From: Chlorops oryzae
Lineage: Eukaryota > Arthropoda > Insecta > Diptera > Chloropidae
Reading direction: 5' to 3'
DNA length: 64,000 nt
Assembly: GCA_020466095.1 (NCBI GenBank)
Contig: CM035807.1
Span: 43,188,286 to 43,252,285, forward strand
Shown here: positions 12,101 through 22,048 of the stretch, piece by piece
How the letters are laid out: the number at the start of each line of letters is the position of its first letter
How positions within the stretch are numbered: position 1 is the first letter of the stretch
Notes under the pieces: model-generated
What the model saw: the letters and a program-made list of their open reading frames with translations, nothing else
Database searches by the model: none
Told to the model about the DNA's origin: nothing
Made by a program: the position numbers and the translations under genes

Positions 12101-15100
12101 GTGAAGTAAAAGGCGCAGAAGCTTCAAATTCGCAACATAGGTTGACCAAGACGAATGAAAGGTGAAGAAAAAAAATTTATGTGGCCCGCACACTGCCACT
12201 CCCACAAATGGAGATTTTTCGTAACGTCCGAAGTAAAAGGCATACAAGCTTCAAATTCGCAACATAGGTTGACCAAGGCGAATGATAAGTATAGAAAAAA
12301 AATTATGTAGCCCGCCCACGAATGGAGATTTTTCGTACCATAGTGCACCAATAATGTTTGGACGCTGGGTATTTGAATGTCGGACTTGATCGACTTTAGC
12401 TTTGATGATGTACAGTAATTGCGGATTTTGAATAATAAAACAATCAAAACAAAAAAAAAAAAAAAGTTCTTAAAAAAACTAAAAATTAATAAAATAATGG
12501 AAGAGCTGTTAAAAAAAAATTATGAAATTCTTCTTTCATATGCCTCCAACGTATGCTTCATTACATTGTTCACTTGTTGTCATAGATTAATTATTTTATA
12601 TTATGAATTTTTACTTTTCTTCAAGACAACACGTCTTCTTGTAACGATGTTGCACTCCAATTGAAGGACTTTATATAAAAAATTTTAAAGCTAGAGGATT
12701 TAATGGCAATTGCAGGTAGTTACTGCGTTGAAGGAAAACAGTAATGTCGAAAAAATTCTACAACAGAAAAGAAAAACTTCCGAAAAGTTTTTGAAGATAC
12801 ACACAGAAAAATATGACTCAATAAAATCGATAAGATTCCCTTATTGAGCGATTTTATAGAGAAATCTTCTTAAACTATATGAACGATGTGCTTTTTCCAT
12901 AGAAGAAAACTCTTTGAATGCATAGATAAAACCTTATTGAAACATTTTAATAGATATCCTCATATATATATTGTGAATGTGAATATCTTATTATTTATGT
13001 TGAAGAATAGGGAAAAGTAAATTTTAAGGAAAAAATACGGGAAGCAAAAAGTAAGTTGGACGCGAACCAATAAAAACAAGTTGCTTTCATCGGCCCTTCC
13101 AAAACGTCACGCACAAGCTCTCTCAAGAAATTCGTATAGAAATTTTTTTGAAAATTTTTTAAGCATAAAAAGATTGGTAAAATCTTTTATGTCTCAGTTT
13201 TTTAAATAATGTAAATGTTAAATTATCTACTTTTCCCAAAAAAAAAAAAATGTCGCTCGCTGGAGCAGGGATCGAACACGCCGACCTGGTTTTTTTTACA
13301 AGAATTCATATCAAAATTAAGAAGTTTTCTTAACTTTTCGTTCAATTTTTCATTAAAATAAACGATAAACTTTCTTCTTGGATAAAAACTATAGAAAAAT
13401 CTTATTGGTTTTCTTCCATTTTTTGTGGTATCTTTTTCTGTGTGTATGATAGGCTTGTAGTTTTTTTTTTTTTTTTTTTTTTTTTTAGTATTTTGTTCAT
13501 GAGAAAAGACTTATGAATAGTAAGGAACAAATTCGGTGGAAGCGGATTGAGGAGTTTTTCAGCAGCCTTAAAAAGTTATATTTTTTACGATTTTATAGTT
13601 CGTCAGAAAATCGTTTGACTGCTGAAAAACTTCTTGGTCCGCTATCGCCGAATTTGTTCCTTACTTCTATAAGAAAAAATTAATGTAAGAACGAATTGAC
13701 GACTAGGATACATTGTATATGCATGCCTGTAAATAATTACTGAATTTTAGCCATGAAATTCAACAGTAAAAAATAAAAAAAATGGTGTTCGAGTAGCGAA
13801 TGTGGGGGATTAATGTTTAATATGGGTTATCAAACGCAAATGCTGCGGATTCCTGTCAACGTCGACGTCAATTCAGGAATTATTGAAAGATGATTTACCA
13901 GAATTGATATAAAAAATTATATTAGCTGCTATATTTCAGGAAATAAACGAAAAAGATTTTTTTTTCTAACAGAAAATGAAAGTCGGGAACTGATTTGTTT
14001 AAAGGACTGAAAATAAAAAAGTCTCAATTAGATTTTTATGTTTGAATTAAGGGGACCTTCTGGTCTAGAGCACGAAAATTTAGGGTATTTTCATGATTTT
14101 TTTTGGTATTAAGCAAAATAAAAAACGATTTTCTAAGTATGCAGGCTTATTATATTCTTTATTGACAAAAAATAAAAAATGTAATTTTTTTTTTTTTTTT
14201 TGGTATTTTAAAAATGGCGTTGAAGTGGACCATATAGAACTATAGCTGAAACTTCGGCCAAAAGCTATTACGTGGTACACCACACTTTCTATTACGTGGT
14301 TCACCACAACACTCGGCTTATGGCGTGGTTCACCACAGTTGAACTTTTTCACCAAATCATGCCATAACGCCCCAAAATTTGGCCGAAGTTGCAGCTATAG
14401 TTCTATATGAAGTGGACCCTCTTTGAAAAAGTATCTCCGTGGTGTGAAAGATTTTGGCAGTTCTGGTAATCGAAAAAAAAGAAACAATAATATGATATTA
14501 ATCAGAATGAATGCGGCTATGGCAGGAACTAGAATAAAAAAAAAATTTTTTTAATTGACAAAATGGCGCAATTTTTTATTTCAACCATCAAAAACTCCCC
14601 TTTTTTTGACCATTTTTTTGATGAAAAAAATATGAAGTTCTTGAAATAAAAATTCGATTCTAGTTCGGGCCATAGCCATTGATGTTATGAATAACATATA
14701 AAAATTCCAGACAAATCGGTTCGATGGTTTTGTTGTTTTCATTCACACCAGGTCAAAAAAAGTGGTTTTGAGATAAACGCGTTCAAAGTTGCTTTGATCA
14801 AGCGCGCTGCCTGCTGTCTCCACCTTCTAAAAAGGCTGTAGCAAAACAAATATTGTCAATATCTTCACGAAACTTTGCCAGCATATTCTTAAAAGTCTAT
14901 TCTTCCGAAATATATATAAAAAAAAAAAACAATTTTCAAAAAATTCTAGACCAGAAGGTCCCCTTAAAAATAAAAGTTGAAAAATAACACTTAATTAAGA
15001 CGGAAAAAAATAAAAGTCCGAAATAGATATGTTTTTTGCCGCTAAAATAAAAATCACTTTCTTACAGTTATATTTTGATTTTTATCTATTTTTAACTCTT

Positions 15101-18100
15101 AAAGTTGGACAGCTTAAGGTAAAAGTTAGGAAATAATTGTTCGAAATAAAGTTTTTCAATATCAGTTATAACAGTTGCGGTCCCTGATAAAAAACAGACA
15201 AACGAAAATTCACCTATTAATAAAAGTCAAAACCAAAAGAAAACTCACAAAGTAAACTCAAAACAAAAAAATTTAAAATACAAAATCGTAATATTGTTTC
15301 ATATTTTCTTGCTATATGTTGTCTTTTTATTTATAAGGTATCTACTGTATATGAATCCATGGGTAATTTATGCATTGTTAAAAGGGAACATAAAAGCTCA
15401 CTAAATCCAGAATTTAATTAATTTATGCTTTGATAAATAACATATCAAGTAAGAAAAACATTGACTGAACTGACAGGTTTTAAATCCGCCCTACCTGTAA
15501 CCGCCTCTGCCCTACCTTGAATTCAGCTCTAGCTACGGCCCTGATTGACAGACAGCCGAACTTCTTTACACCAATCGATAACCAATTTTTAAGCGGATAG
15601 CATGACATCACAGACCGTGCTGTCAAACTTCCCTCTGGCTTTCCCTTTTTATACATATATATATAGAAAATTTCTGTTGTTGCTAAAAAAAAAATTCCTT
15701 AATCGTAAAATGTATTTATATAATATCAGATTAAAAAAATCTAATTAATAAAAAATACATTATGTATTGACAGGATAACAAAAATGAATGCAAAACGGAA
15801 AATAACCTGTCACTAAGACAGTATTTTAAGGAGTTCACAAAAGTTGTTAACACTGCTGATGTACTGCTAGAAGTCGTTGATGCGAGAGACCCATTGGGCA
15901 CGAGATGTTTTGAAGTAGAACAAGCTGTCCGCGCAGCATCCGGAAATAAGCGGCTTGTGTTGGTGTTGAATAAAGCTGATTTGGTGCCTAGGGAAAACTT
16001 AAATCAATGGATGAAGTATTTTCGTCGTTTGGGTCCTGTGACAATATTTAAAGCTTCAACGCAGGATCAGCCCAAAAACTTAGGACGCCAAAAATTGCAA
16101 CAAAGCTTGAAAACTGAAGGGGCTATGAAAAGTTCGGTATGTGTAGGAGCAGATCTGCTTATGTCAATGCTGGGAAACTATTGTCGTAACAAAGGTATCA
16201 AAACATCCATAAGAGTTGGTGTTGTTGGCGTTCCGAACGTTGGTAAAAGTTCTATTATAAACTCTTTAACCCGAAGAAAAGCTTGCTCTGTTGGTTGCAC
16301 ACCAGGAGTTACTAGGTATGATAAAATGATGTTATTTATACCTTCAAACTCTAAAATATTTTGATTTTAGGGTCATGCAAGAAGTTGATCTAGATTCCAA
16401 AATCAAACTTATTGATTGTCCTGGAATTGTGTTTACTAAGTTATCCAAAAATGATTCGGGTCCAGCTGTTTTAAAAAATATACAAAAAGTTGGAGATGTG
16501 AAGGATCCATTTTCTGTTGCAGTAAACATATTAAACCGCGGGAAAAAAGAGTATTTTTGTAAACTGTACAATATCAGCGATTATGAAACCTACGAAGAGC
16601 TTTTGGTCAAAAAAGCAGCTCGCATGGGTATGTAAGATTTTTAAACACATTCTTATTAAATCGGGCCTATTACGGTAGTCGTCGCTATCGTCGCGGACAC
16701 TTAACAATGATGTCTTCGTTGCCTTCGCTTCGGCCCTTAATAGGTATTACGGTACTAGTTCGAGACGACCACGACAAATTTTAAAAGAAATTGGTAGCAC
16801 TTTTGCATTTGGGTATTTATAGTATAAATTTCCGGAAGAGCTGCGCGATAATAGTTAAAAACAAAATTACCATTTTCCACATTCTTCTATTCGGGACTAA
16901 AAATTGCTAAAGTAACTGTCATGTCCATTTGGAAATACACATTTGAAAATATAACATATTTTTAAAAAATTTATTTGTAAGACAGTGTTTTAAGAACAAA
17001 ACAATTTGGAAATTATGATCCTTGAGGACTTATTACTTTTCGAATTGCAACTGATTCCTCAAGAGGGGTTAGTGCAATTCGCTAATACCTGTTGGTAGAG
17101 GTATATTTTTATTGTATACAATTTGTTCGTTACTTCCACATCTACAACTTTTTATGAGATTAACGGATATAACAAGAGCAAGTTAGTCGTTTCGTCTTTT
17201 TTTTCCGTCGACTACCGTTATATGCCCGAATATAAATTTTATTGATTTGACGGCCAGTGTAAATTTTCTTTCATGTTTGAATAGCTTCTTTGATTTAAAT
17301 GCGCTATATGTGAAAGGTTATTCAATAAAAATGCAATGAATATTTATCTTCCAACGTTTCAATGTTCAGGGGATTGTGCTGCATGTTGGGCACTGCTGCA
17401 CTAGGATGTCCCAAAAAATTAAAGTAATTTTTCTTCAATGCATACCCTCTATTTTTTTCTAAATTGTTCTTTTAGCTTAAATATTAATAGTATTAAATAG
17501 TAATAACTGTATACAGACAGACAAACAGACGGACGGACATGTCTAAATCGAATCTCCTAGTAACGCTGATCATTTCCATATACATTTTGTATGCAACGAC
17601 ACAGAGTGTTTCGGGTATAATTACGTATACGTCGAATAAGTGGGGTTTTTTGTTATATTTTTGTCGAAAACACCGGTTGCCTGCATTTTTCTGTATTGGT
17701 GTCTGAAGCAAATTTGTTATTTGCTAAAATATCTACAACTTTCCCGAAGACAGTAAAGCGATATCCATAACGATTCAGGACAAATTAGCATTTTAAATTT
17801 TCGAAGACGAACCTGCGAAATTCAAAGTCAGATTCGTCCTAAACTAGGGCCAATCCAGAGAAAAGGCCGATGGATCTGAGCTCAGTATATTTTTAAGAAA
17901 GTTACTCAGTTGGTCCCATTATTGTTATTACACTGTGTGTAATTTTTTAAGTCACGGCAAAATAACCATATACGGACACCACTACGTGATAAAAGACTAA
18001 AAAAAAAAGACCCGTGTCTCCCAATTTTCCCCAAAGTCATGCACTTTTTGTTTTATGGGCCCCCAAAGATTTGGGGCCTCGGTATCATTTTCGTAAAAAT

Positions 18101-20079
18101 GTGATCATTTTCTCAGGCTCATATCTTGTAAACCGTTCAGAATTTCGATTTACTCTCTGAGAAAAAGTTGTAGCTCTTGTCATAAGGAACAAAAATTGCC
18201 AACAAAAATTGTCAAAATCGCAAAAAACTTAAAAAATTTCGATTTTTTTTTTACCTTTTTTCCCGTGTTCAGGTCCATAGGTAGCAAACCGTTCAAAATT
18301 CAAGGAAACAATAAACTACAAAAATGTACCTAAGATCTCAATAAACAAATTTCTGAAACATATAAACTTCCTAGAGATGATTCTTAACACCGTTTTTTAA
18401 TTTCATTTGTTTTTTATTTACTTCAACATTGAGTTACTATGCTATCTATTACAAAAATATTTAAAAAAAATATTTGTATTATAATAATTCACAATTTCAT
18501 CTTTATGACAATGTGTTTCCAGGTATTTTTATATTTTGGCTTGTGTTTATGTGAATTCAATGCAGATGTTTGCTTATGTCGATAGGCTGCAAAAAAAAAT
18601 TTCTGAATCAGAGTCAGATTGCTACTTATGGACCTGAACACGGGAGAAAAGGTAAAAAAAATCGAAATTTTTTAAGTTTTTTGCGATTTTGACCTGGAAG
18701 GTGAAGTTTTTTGGATTTTATATGTTGGCAATTTTTGTTCCTTATGACAAGAGCTACAACTTTGCCTCAGAGAGTAAATCGAAATTCTGAACGGTTTACA
18801 AGATATGAGCCTGAGAAAATGATCACATTTTTACGAAAATGATACCGAGGCCCCAAATCTTTGGGGGCCCATAAAACAAAAAGTGCATGACTTTGGGCAA
18901 AATTGGGAGACACGGGTCTTTTTTTTTTTTAGTCTTTTATCACGTAGTGGTGTCCGTATATGGTTATTTTTTTTGGTGTTGCACTGTGTTATTTTCGACA
19001 ATCAATTTCAAGCACAGTGTAATTATCCTCGGCTAAAATATAAGTATTTATATGTCTAAACGTACTCTTTTTGACGGGGATAAATTTAAAAGGGATTTTA
19101 GAAGGCTTTGTGAATTGCCTAATTGTAATAAATTTTTAAATGTTGGAAAGATTGTTATTTTAAAACTAAAATCCCGTAACCGAATTTGATCATCAGAAGT
19201 GTTTTAAAGTGTAGCTGTAAAGGGCGGTGCAAAATGATTGTTTTGAAAAAACTTTTTGGGATCCTGTAATTAATAGATCCCCTTAAAATGGGAAAATAAC
19301 AATTGAAACGATGGATTGACTTTTTTTTAATAAAACATTTCGCATACAAGCGCATTCATTCAAAGTTCTTTCAAAGTTCTTCTAATTCGTGTTAATGTGA
19401 GCTTAAATGTTATTATTATTATTTATATATATTTAAAATATCCATTTACGTTATTTAGGAAAATTTCTGAAAAAGGGAATTCCTGATATTGATGCAGCTG
19501 CGAAAAGTATACTTAACGACTGGAACACTGGAAAGATTAAGTATTACACCCAGCCACCAGAACTTACTACAAGCGATGATTTTCATTTAAGTGCTGCCAT
19601 AGTGCACAACGAAGGCAGTGAATTCAATATTGAAAACTTTGAATCCATAACAAATGCACTGCTGAATGAATTTAATGATGATATTGAAACGATGGAATCA
19701 ACATCATTTGCCGAACATAAAAAACCAATATTGAAAGATCCAAAGACCACCAAGCAGGTTATATTTGAAAACCCTGAAACGCGTACAATCAAGAAAATAA
19801 AATTGGCTGAACGTGAATGCAGTGCTAAGCAGGACTCAGAAATGAAATTACAAGGTTTTGTATTTTAATTTTTTGACTGAAATTTTTTATTGTTGCTTTT
19901 TTTTAGGTAATCAATGTCTAAACAAGACACTAAAGAAGCAATTACGAAAGAAAAAGAGGGATAATCTGCGCAACGTTAAAAAGGTTGCGGCCATTGCTGA
20001 TTCTCTTCAAAGTTTTGCGCTGAGTGCGCGAGTTGATGGTTCTGAAGGTGATCACAACATGAATAAATTGGATTTGTAA
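6106..20079 (+). CDS. Ns1: Nucleostemin 1, nucleolar circularly permuted GTPase
   Basis: Six exons are inferred: 6106-6127, 6188-6522, 15774-16315, 16371-16627, 19459-19854 and 19907-20079, giving 574 codons plus stop, close to the fly protein. The order of GTPase motifs is the permuted YlqF/YawG one: G4 NKAD (about residue 185), a KAST segment (G5-like), then G1 GVPNVGKSS (about 268) and G3 DCPG (about 316). The N-terminus is a basic, coiled nucleolar-targeting region with the conserved KVREH segment. The C-terminus is a basic KKQLRKKKR tail. In flies the family supports ribosome biogenesis, notably large-subunit maturation or export. The start is the ATG at 6106, because codons 1-7 join exon 2 in frame across a 60-nt intron. 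A poly(A) signal AATAAA follows at about 20100. All junction phases agree. The second intron needs a GC donor and is TE-filled. Function is by family; expression is not shown. Confidence 0.93.
6857..7050 (-). mobile_element. degenerate, inverted copy of MITE family A
   Basis: The ends resemble the TIRs at 4940 and 5100 (left GGGACTGCGTTAATTACG; right TGTAATTAATGGTCGGTCCC). Internal segments such as the GTATGCTTACG block and the tract matching TGGTCAAAATC occur in reverse order, so the copy is inverted relative to 4940-5100. It carries many substitutions and an internal expansion. Confidence 0.7.
7496..7733. repeat. two tandem copies of a 120-bp unit
   Basis: CATATGCTTAAATTCG recurs at 7496 and 7616, and the following roughly 120 bp match with few changes (both contain TTTCGGTCCAAA and ATGCAGGCATTA). 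More diverged pieces of similar composition, with GCGAAAT/ATTTCGC motifs, precede it from about 7380. Confidence 0.8.
7734..8952. other. Ns1 intron 2 sequence without recognised features
   Basis: AT-rich intronic DNA. A fragment reading TACCCAGCGTAAGCGGG at about 7899-7915 matches the end of the Helitron-like repeats at 11.5 and 55.0 kb. I find no coding signal. Confidence 0.45.
8953..8985 (+). repeat. Helitron-like 3' terminus (hairpin plus CTTACTTG), isolated copy
   Basis: The hairpin GTCAGGCTCGCCGGAC is followed by TATAACACCCTTACTTG. This is the same terminal module seen at 10391-10423 and 63246-63278. The sequence upstream does not clearly match those elements, so only the terminus is called. 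Confidence 0.6.
9036..10125 (+). mobile_element. degenerate Tc1-like DNA transposon
   Basis: The transposase remains are bracketed by inverted repeats containing CTAATTAGAA near 9045 and TTCTAATTAG near 10100. A second direct copy of the left motif lies at about 9240, the IR/DR style found in several Tc1-family elements. The exact ends and a TA duplication were not resolved. The element lies in Ns1 intron 2 on the same strand. Confidence 0.65.
9379..10042 (+). pseudogene. Tc1-family transposase, internally deleted
   Basis: The first segment (9379-9594) encodes an N-terminal helix-turn-helix of Tc1 type (residues 15-45, with ELREFGLSYQQIATQLN). A second piece in another frame follows (KADPRKTSADI). 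A third (9701-9925) holds the catalytic segment FQQDNDPKHTS and the PDLNPTAHLWGEVKR segment that carries the third catalytic position. After a TAA at 9923-9925 the same frame continues to the C-terminus KQRGFPTKY. The total is about 660 bp against about 1 kb for a full gene, so the central part with the first catalytic aspartate is missing. The gene is inactive. Confidence 0.85.
10185..10423 (+). repeat. Helitron/DINE-like repeat, 3' part
   Basis: The sequence aligns by eye with about 63000-63278, including the GGGCGTGG blocks, a GGTATAT segment and GGGGCCCC/GGGCCCC stretches. It ends in the hairpin GTCAGGCTCGCCTGAC plus TATAACACCCTTACTTG at 10391-10423. The LINE fragment begins directly after it. 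Confidence 0.65.
10424..11425 (-). pseudogene. I-clade-like non-LTR retrotransposon: RT C-terminus and start of RNase H
   Basis: Read on the minus strand from about 11425, the fragment starts just after the conserved GSPL region, continues through QFADDF (the RT catalytic Y/FADD box, about 11330-11350) and the thumb region, and enters an RNase H domain (FATDAS, GCAVF) that is cut off at 10424. An RNase H domain in the same ORF as RT is a feature of the I and LOA groups. Frame changes occur near 11210 and 10580. The 3' end abuts the Helitron-like repeat. Confidence 0.8.
11468..12404 (-). repeat. Helitron/DINE-like interspersed repeat
   Basis: It is inverted relative to the copy at 54166-55060, with which it shares the TATACCCAGCGT end, the GTCCGTCTGTCC motif, the CACGCCCACAAAT blocks and a hairpin (GTCGGACTTGATCGAC near 12378). 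The terminal CTTACTTG of the other copy is not conserved here. A roughly 180-bp insertion (11491-11667) interrupts the TACCCAGCGT end. Confidence 0.65.
11491..11667. mobile_element. possible short insertion inside the Helitron-like repeat
   Basis: The other copy reads CCCAGCG followed at once by TAAGCGGGGTATA. Here about 177 bp separate the two halves. GTTAGCAG and GTAAGCAG at the two edges could be a slightly diverged 8-bp duplication, and GCGCCACTTC/GAAGTGGC form subterminal inverted repeats. An 8-bp duplication would suit hAT or P-type elements. Confidence 0.4.
12800..13444. mobile_element. 645-bp TIR element with TA duplication
   Basis: CACACAGAAAAA at the left is mirrored by TTTTTCTGTGTG at the right, and TA flanks both ends (12798-12799, 13445-13446). 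There is no coding capacity, so it is probably a non-autonomous Tc1/mariner-type element. A B-box-like string (TGTTCGATCCC on the minus strand, about 13270) lies inside. Confidence 0.6.
13519..13665. mobile_element. 147-bp palindromic MITE
   Basis: The arms of about 47 bp begin AGTAAGGAACAAATTCGG and end CCGAATTTGTTCCTTACT, around a short AT-rich loop. Target duplication is unclear. Confidence 0.65.
14051..14963. mobile_element. 913-bp TIR element flanked by TTAA (piggyBac-like target)
   Basis: GGGGACCTTCTGGTCTAGA (left) and its exact complement (right) form 19-bp TIRs. TTAA is present on both sides (14047-14050, 14964-14967). TTAA duplication is the signature of piggyBac-type transposition, although Kolobok elements also use it. 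No transposase remains. A second MITE is nested at 14231-14409. Confidence 0.75.
14231..14409. mobile_element. hAT-type MITE nested in the TTAA element
   Basis: The TIRs CATATAGAACTATAGCT and complement enclose a near-complete palindrome. AAGTGGAC flanks both ends (14223-14230, 14410-14417), an exact 8-bp duplication as made by hAT transposases. The repeat can equally be read as 10 bp if the terminal base pair is assigned to the target. Three GTGGT(A/T)CACCAC units lie inside. Confidence 0.8.
14968..15773. other. end of Ns1 intron 2, no feature seen
   Basis: AT-rich intronic DNA leading to the acceptor at 15773. I see no gene or TE terminus. Confidence 0.45.
16661..17229. mobile_element. TIR element in Ns1 intron 4
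   Basis: The left end TCGGGCCTATTACGGTAGTC and the right end GACTACCGTTATATGCCCGA are imperfect inverted repeats (about 20 of 24 positions). An internal copy of the TATTACGGTA motif occurs near 16750. There is no coding content. The flanking duplication was not resolved. Confidence 0.55.
17490..17645 (-). repeat. fragment of the Helitron-like repeat of the 62.4-63.3 kb type
   Basis: The reverse complement shares ACACTCTGTGTC, TCAGCGT, GGAGATTCGATTTAGACATG and the GTCCGTC run with 62405-62550. Only the 5' portion is present. Confidence 0.55.
17931..18988. repeat. 1.06-kb inverted repeat (foldback) in Ns1 intron 4
   Basis: Arms of about 330-350 bp (roughly 17960-18290 and 18620-18973) are reverse complements with few differences; for example GGGCCCCCAAAGATTTGGGG on the left is mirrored in the right arm. 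They are separated by about 330 bp. CACTGTG occurs at both outer edges and TTATT stands outside each. If transcribed with the Ns1 pre-mRNA it would form a long hairpin. Confidence 0.85.
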
Positions 20080-20319
20080 CATTCAACTATGTATATGGAA
20101 ATAAATATATCGTCGGGTTAATGTGTAAACTTGCTGACTAACAATTTCCAAACTTTACAGGTTAAATAAATAACATTTTTTTTTTTTTTCAAAAGCTTAG
20201 GAAAGAAACCCAAAATATGGATGGTTTATTTTAATCCTATGGGAAGTCTCTTCTAAATTCGATTCTGTGTACTATACAAAAGCTACGTTGGAGTCACTTG
20301 TTGGTGTTAGCTGTGAACT

Positions 20320-21566
20320 TTGACCACAGCTGCTTTAGCTGACGTCGGTTTAGTTTCATCCGAAGACTTATGTCTTGTTATTGATAAAAATAAGATCCAC
20401 AGAGCTGTGTTGAATAGCCGGGAAAATGCATCAAAAGGTAATGGAAGTATAACCATAAAAAGCATTTACTTTGACGGGCGGAAAGACAAAACTTTGACCA
20501 ATGAAAAAATTGGCGATCGTTATCACCGAAAACAAGTTATGGAAGAGCATATTTCAATATTAACGGAACCTGGATCAGTTTATTTGGGTCACACAGTCCC
20601 AAGTCAGGGTACTGCAAAGGGCATTCTTACTTCAATTACGACATTCTTGGAGCTTCAAGGTTGGAATTTGGAAGACCTGATTTGTGTTGGTTGTGACGGA
20701 ACTCCAACAAACACCGGCTGGAAGGGTGGTGCGATTCAATACTTAGAGCAGTATATGGAGAGTCCGTTACAGTGGTGTGTTTGTCTGCTTCATGCCAATG
20801 AGTTGCCAATTCGACACTTATTCTTAACTCTTGATGGTGGCACTTCGGGCCCTAGAGAGTATTCTGGACCTATTAGGAAACAATTAGCTAATTGCGAAAA
20901 CAAAACCATCGTTTCCTTCTGCGCGATCGCTAGCAATTTACCTGATTTGCCGAAAAGTGTTGTAAATGATCTAAGCACAGATCAAAAATATCTGTACGAG
21001 ATATGTCAAGCGGTATCAACTGGCCTTTGTACTCCCCAGCTGGCAAACCGTCAACCTGGCAAAATTGCGCATTCGAGGTGGCTTACCTTTGCTAACCGAA
21101 TACTCAGACTTTACGTTAGTACTCTGAAACCACCAGATAGTTTATTGCTACTTGTTAAGTTCGTGGTTAAAGTTTACGCTCCAATCTGCTTTACAGTCAA
21201 ACAAAACTCTTCTTTTAAAGACGGCTCAAAACATATTTTCAAATTGATTGTGTACTCTCGATTTTTACCCGAAAATCTGAAATGTGTTGTGGATCCGGTT
21301 ATCGAAAGGAATGTTTTTTTTGCGCATCCAGAAAACCTCCTTGTTACCATGCTATTTGATGGTAGGAAACACATCCGCCAGCTAGCTTTGCAGAGAATAA
21401 TTGCAGCTAGAAAAGCTGAAAATTGCAATAAACGCAGGATATTTAAGCCACCAAAAATTAATTTCGCCGCTGAAGACTACAGCGATTTGATTGCGTGGCA
21501 GGAGTGTCAAGTCACCGCACCACCGGTTCTTCGTCACATTTCTAATGATGATCTTCATATGGTAAA
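20320..21566 (+). CDS. Uncharacterised hAT-like transposase-type protein, cut by assembly gap
   Basis: About 415 codons are open from 20320 until the run of Ns. The frame is already open at its start and begins with TTG, so the N-terminus lies upstream or in an earlier exon. I recognise the sequence as a multicopy insect protein family without an assigned function. Visible motifs are YFDGRKD (aspartate about residue 52), GCDGTPTNTG (aspartate about 126) and CLLHANEL (C155, H158), followed by PGKIAHSRWLT and an FFAHPENLL segment. The D, D, CxxH order resembles the RNase H-fold core of hAT transposases, where a later glutamate completes the site. That part would fall in the gap. There is no stop or frameshift in the visible part, unlike most TE genes nearby. 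Role as transposase or as domesticated gene cannot be decided. Confidence 0.65.
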
Positions 21567-21666
21567 NNNNNNNNNNNNNNNNNNNNNNNNNNNNNNNNNN
21601 NNNNNNNNNNNNNNNNNNNNNNNNNNNNNNNNNNNNNNNNNNNNNNNNNNNNNNNNNNNNNNNNNN
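21567..21666. other. assembly gap of exactly 100 N
   Basis: A run of 100 N is the conventional placeholder for a gap of unknown size. It cuts the coding sequence ending at 21566, and the palindrome at 21667 begins directly after it. Confidence 0.95.
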
Positions 21667-22048
21667 TTTGGTCCAAATTCAAAATTATAAAATCCCCGTA
21701 ATAGAAGAGACCTCGCCCTATGATACTTCCGTAGGAAGATTTTATCTCTGACTGTCCGTTTTAGTGCTGCGAGCTAAAATGTGAAGTTAAAATTTTATTT
21801 TTTTGCAAAATTTCAAAATTTATCGGCATTCAAATGGTTTAAAATACATTAAAAACAAAAATAATCTAGTATAAGTGACGACCCTAGTAAAGAACATTTA
21901 ATATGCTTTCAAAAAAGTCCTTCCATTTCAAAATCGGTCAAAAAATAAATTATTTATTCAAATTTTAGTAAAAAATGCCAATTCACTAAGAAATTGATTT
22001 GATGTGATTTTTTCATGAAAAACAAACAGGTATTCTTTACAAAAAATT

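Larger units (their letters stand above)
6523..15773 (+). other. Ns1: 9,251-nt GC-AG intron of Ns1 (intron 2)
   Basis: Exon 2 must end after the codon GAG at 6520-6522 to meet the phase-0 exon starting at 15774. The donor is then GAG|GCAAGT, the strong consensus of GC-AG introns, and the acceptor is TTGACAG. The nearby GT donors at 6529 (GTATGA) and 6536 (GTTATA) give the wrong phase. The intron contains a degenerate MITE, a tandem repeat, a Tc1 relic, Helitron-like pieces, an I-clade LINE, a TA MITE, palindromes and a TTAA element. Confidence 0.75.

Noticed and set aside
13250..13300. Possible tRNA or tRNA-derived SINE on minus (TGTTCGATCCC, B-box-like).
   Set aside because: No A box, acceptor stem or anticodon arm can be placed upstream. 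The string lies inside a TIR element and is probably coincidental.
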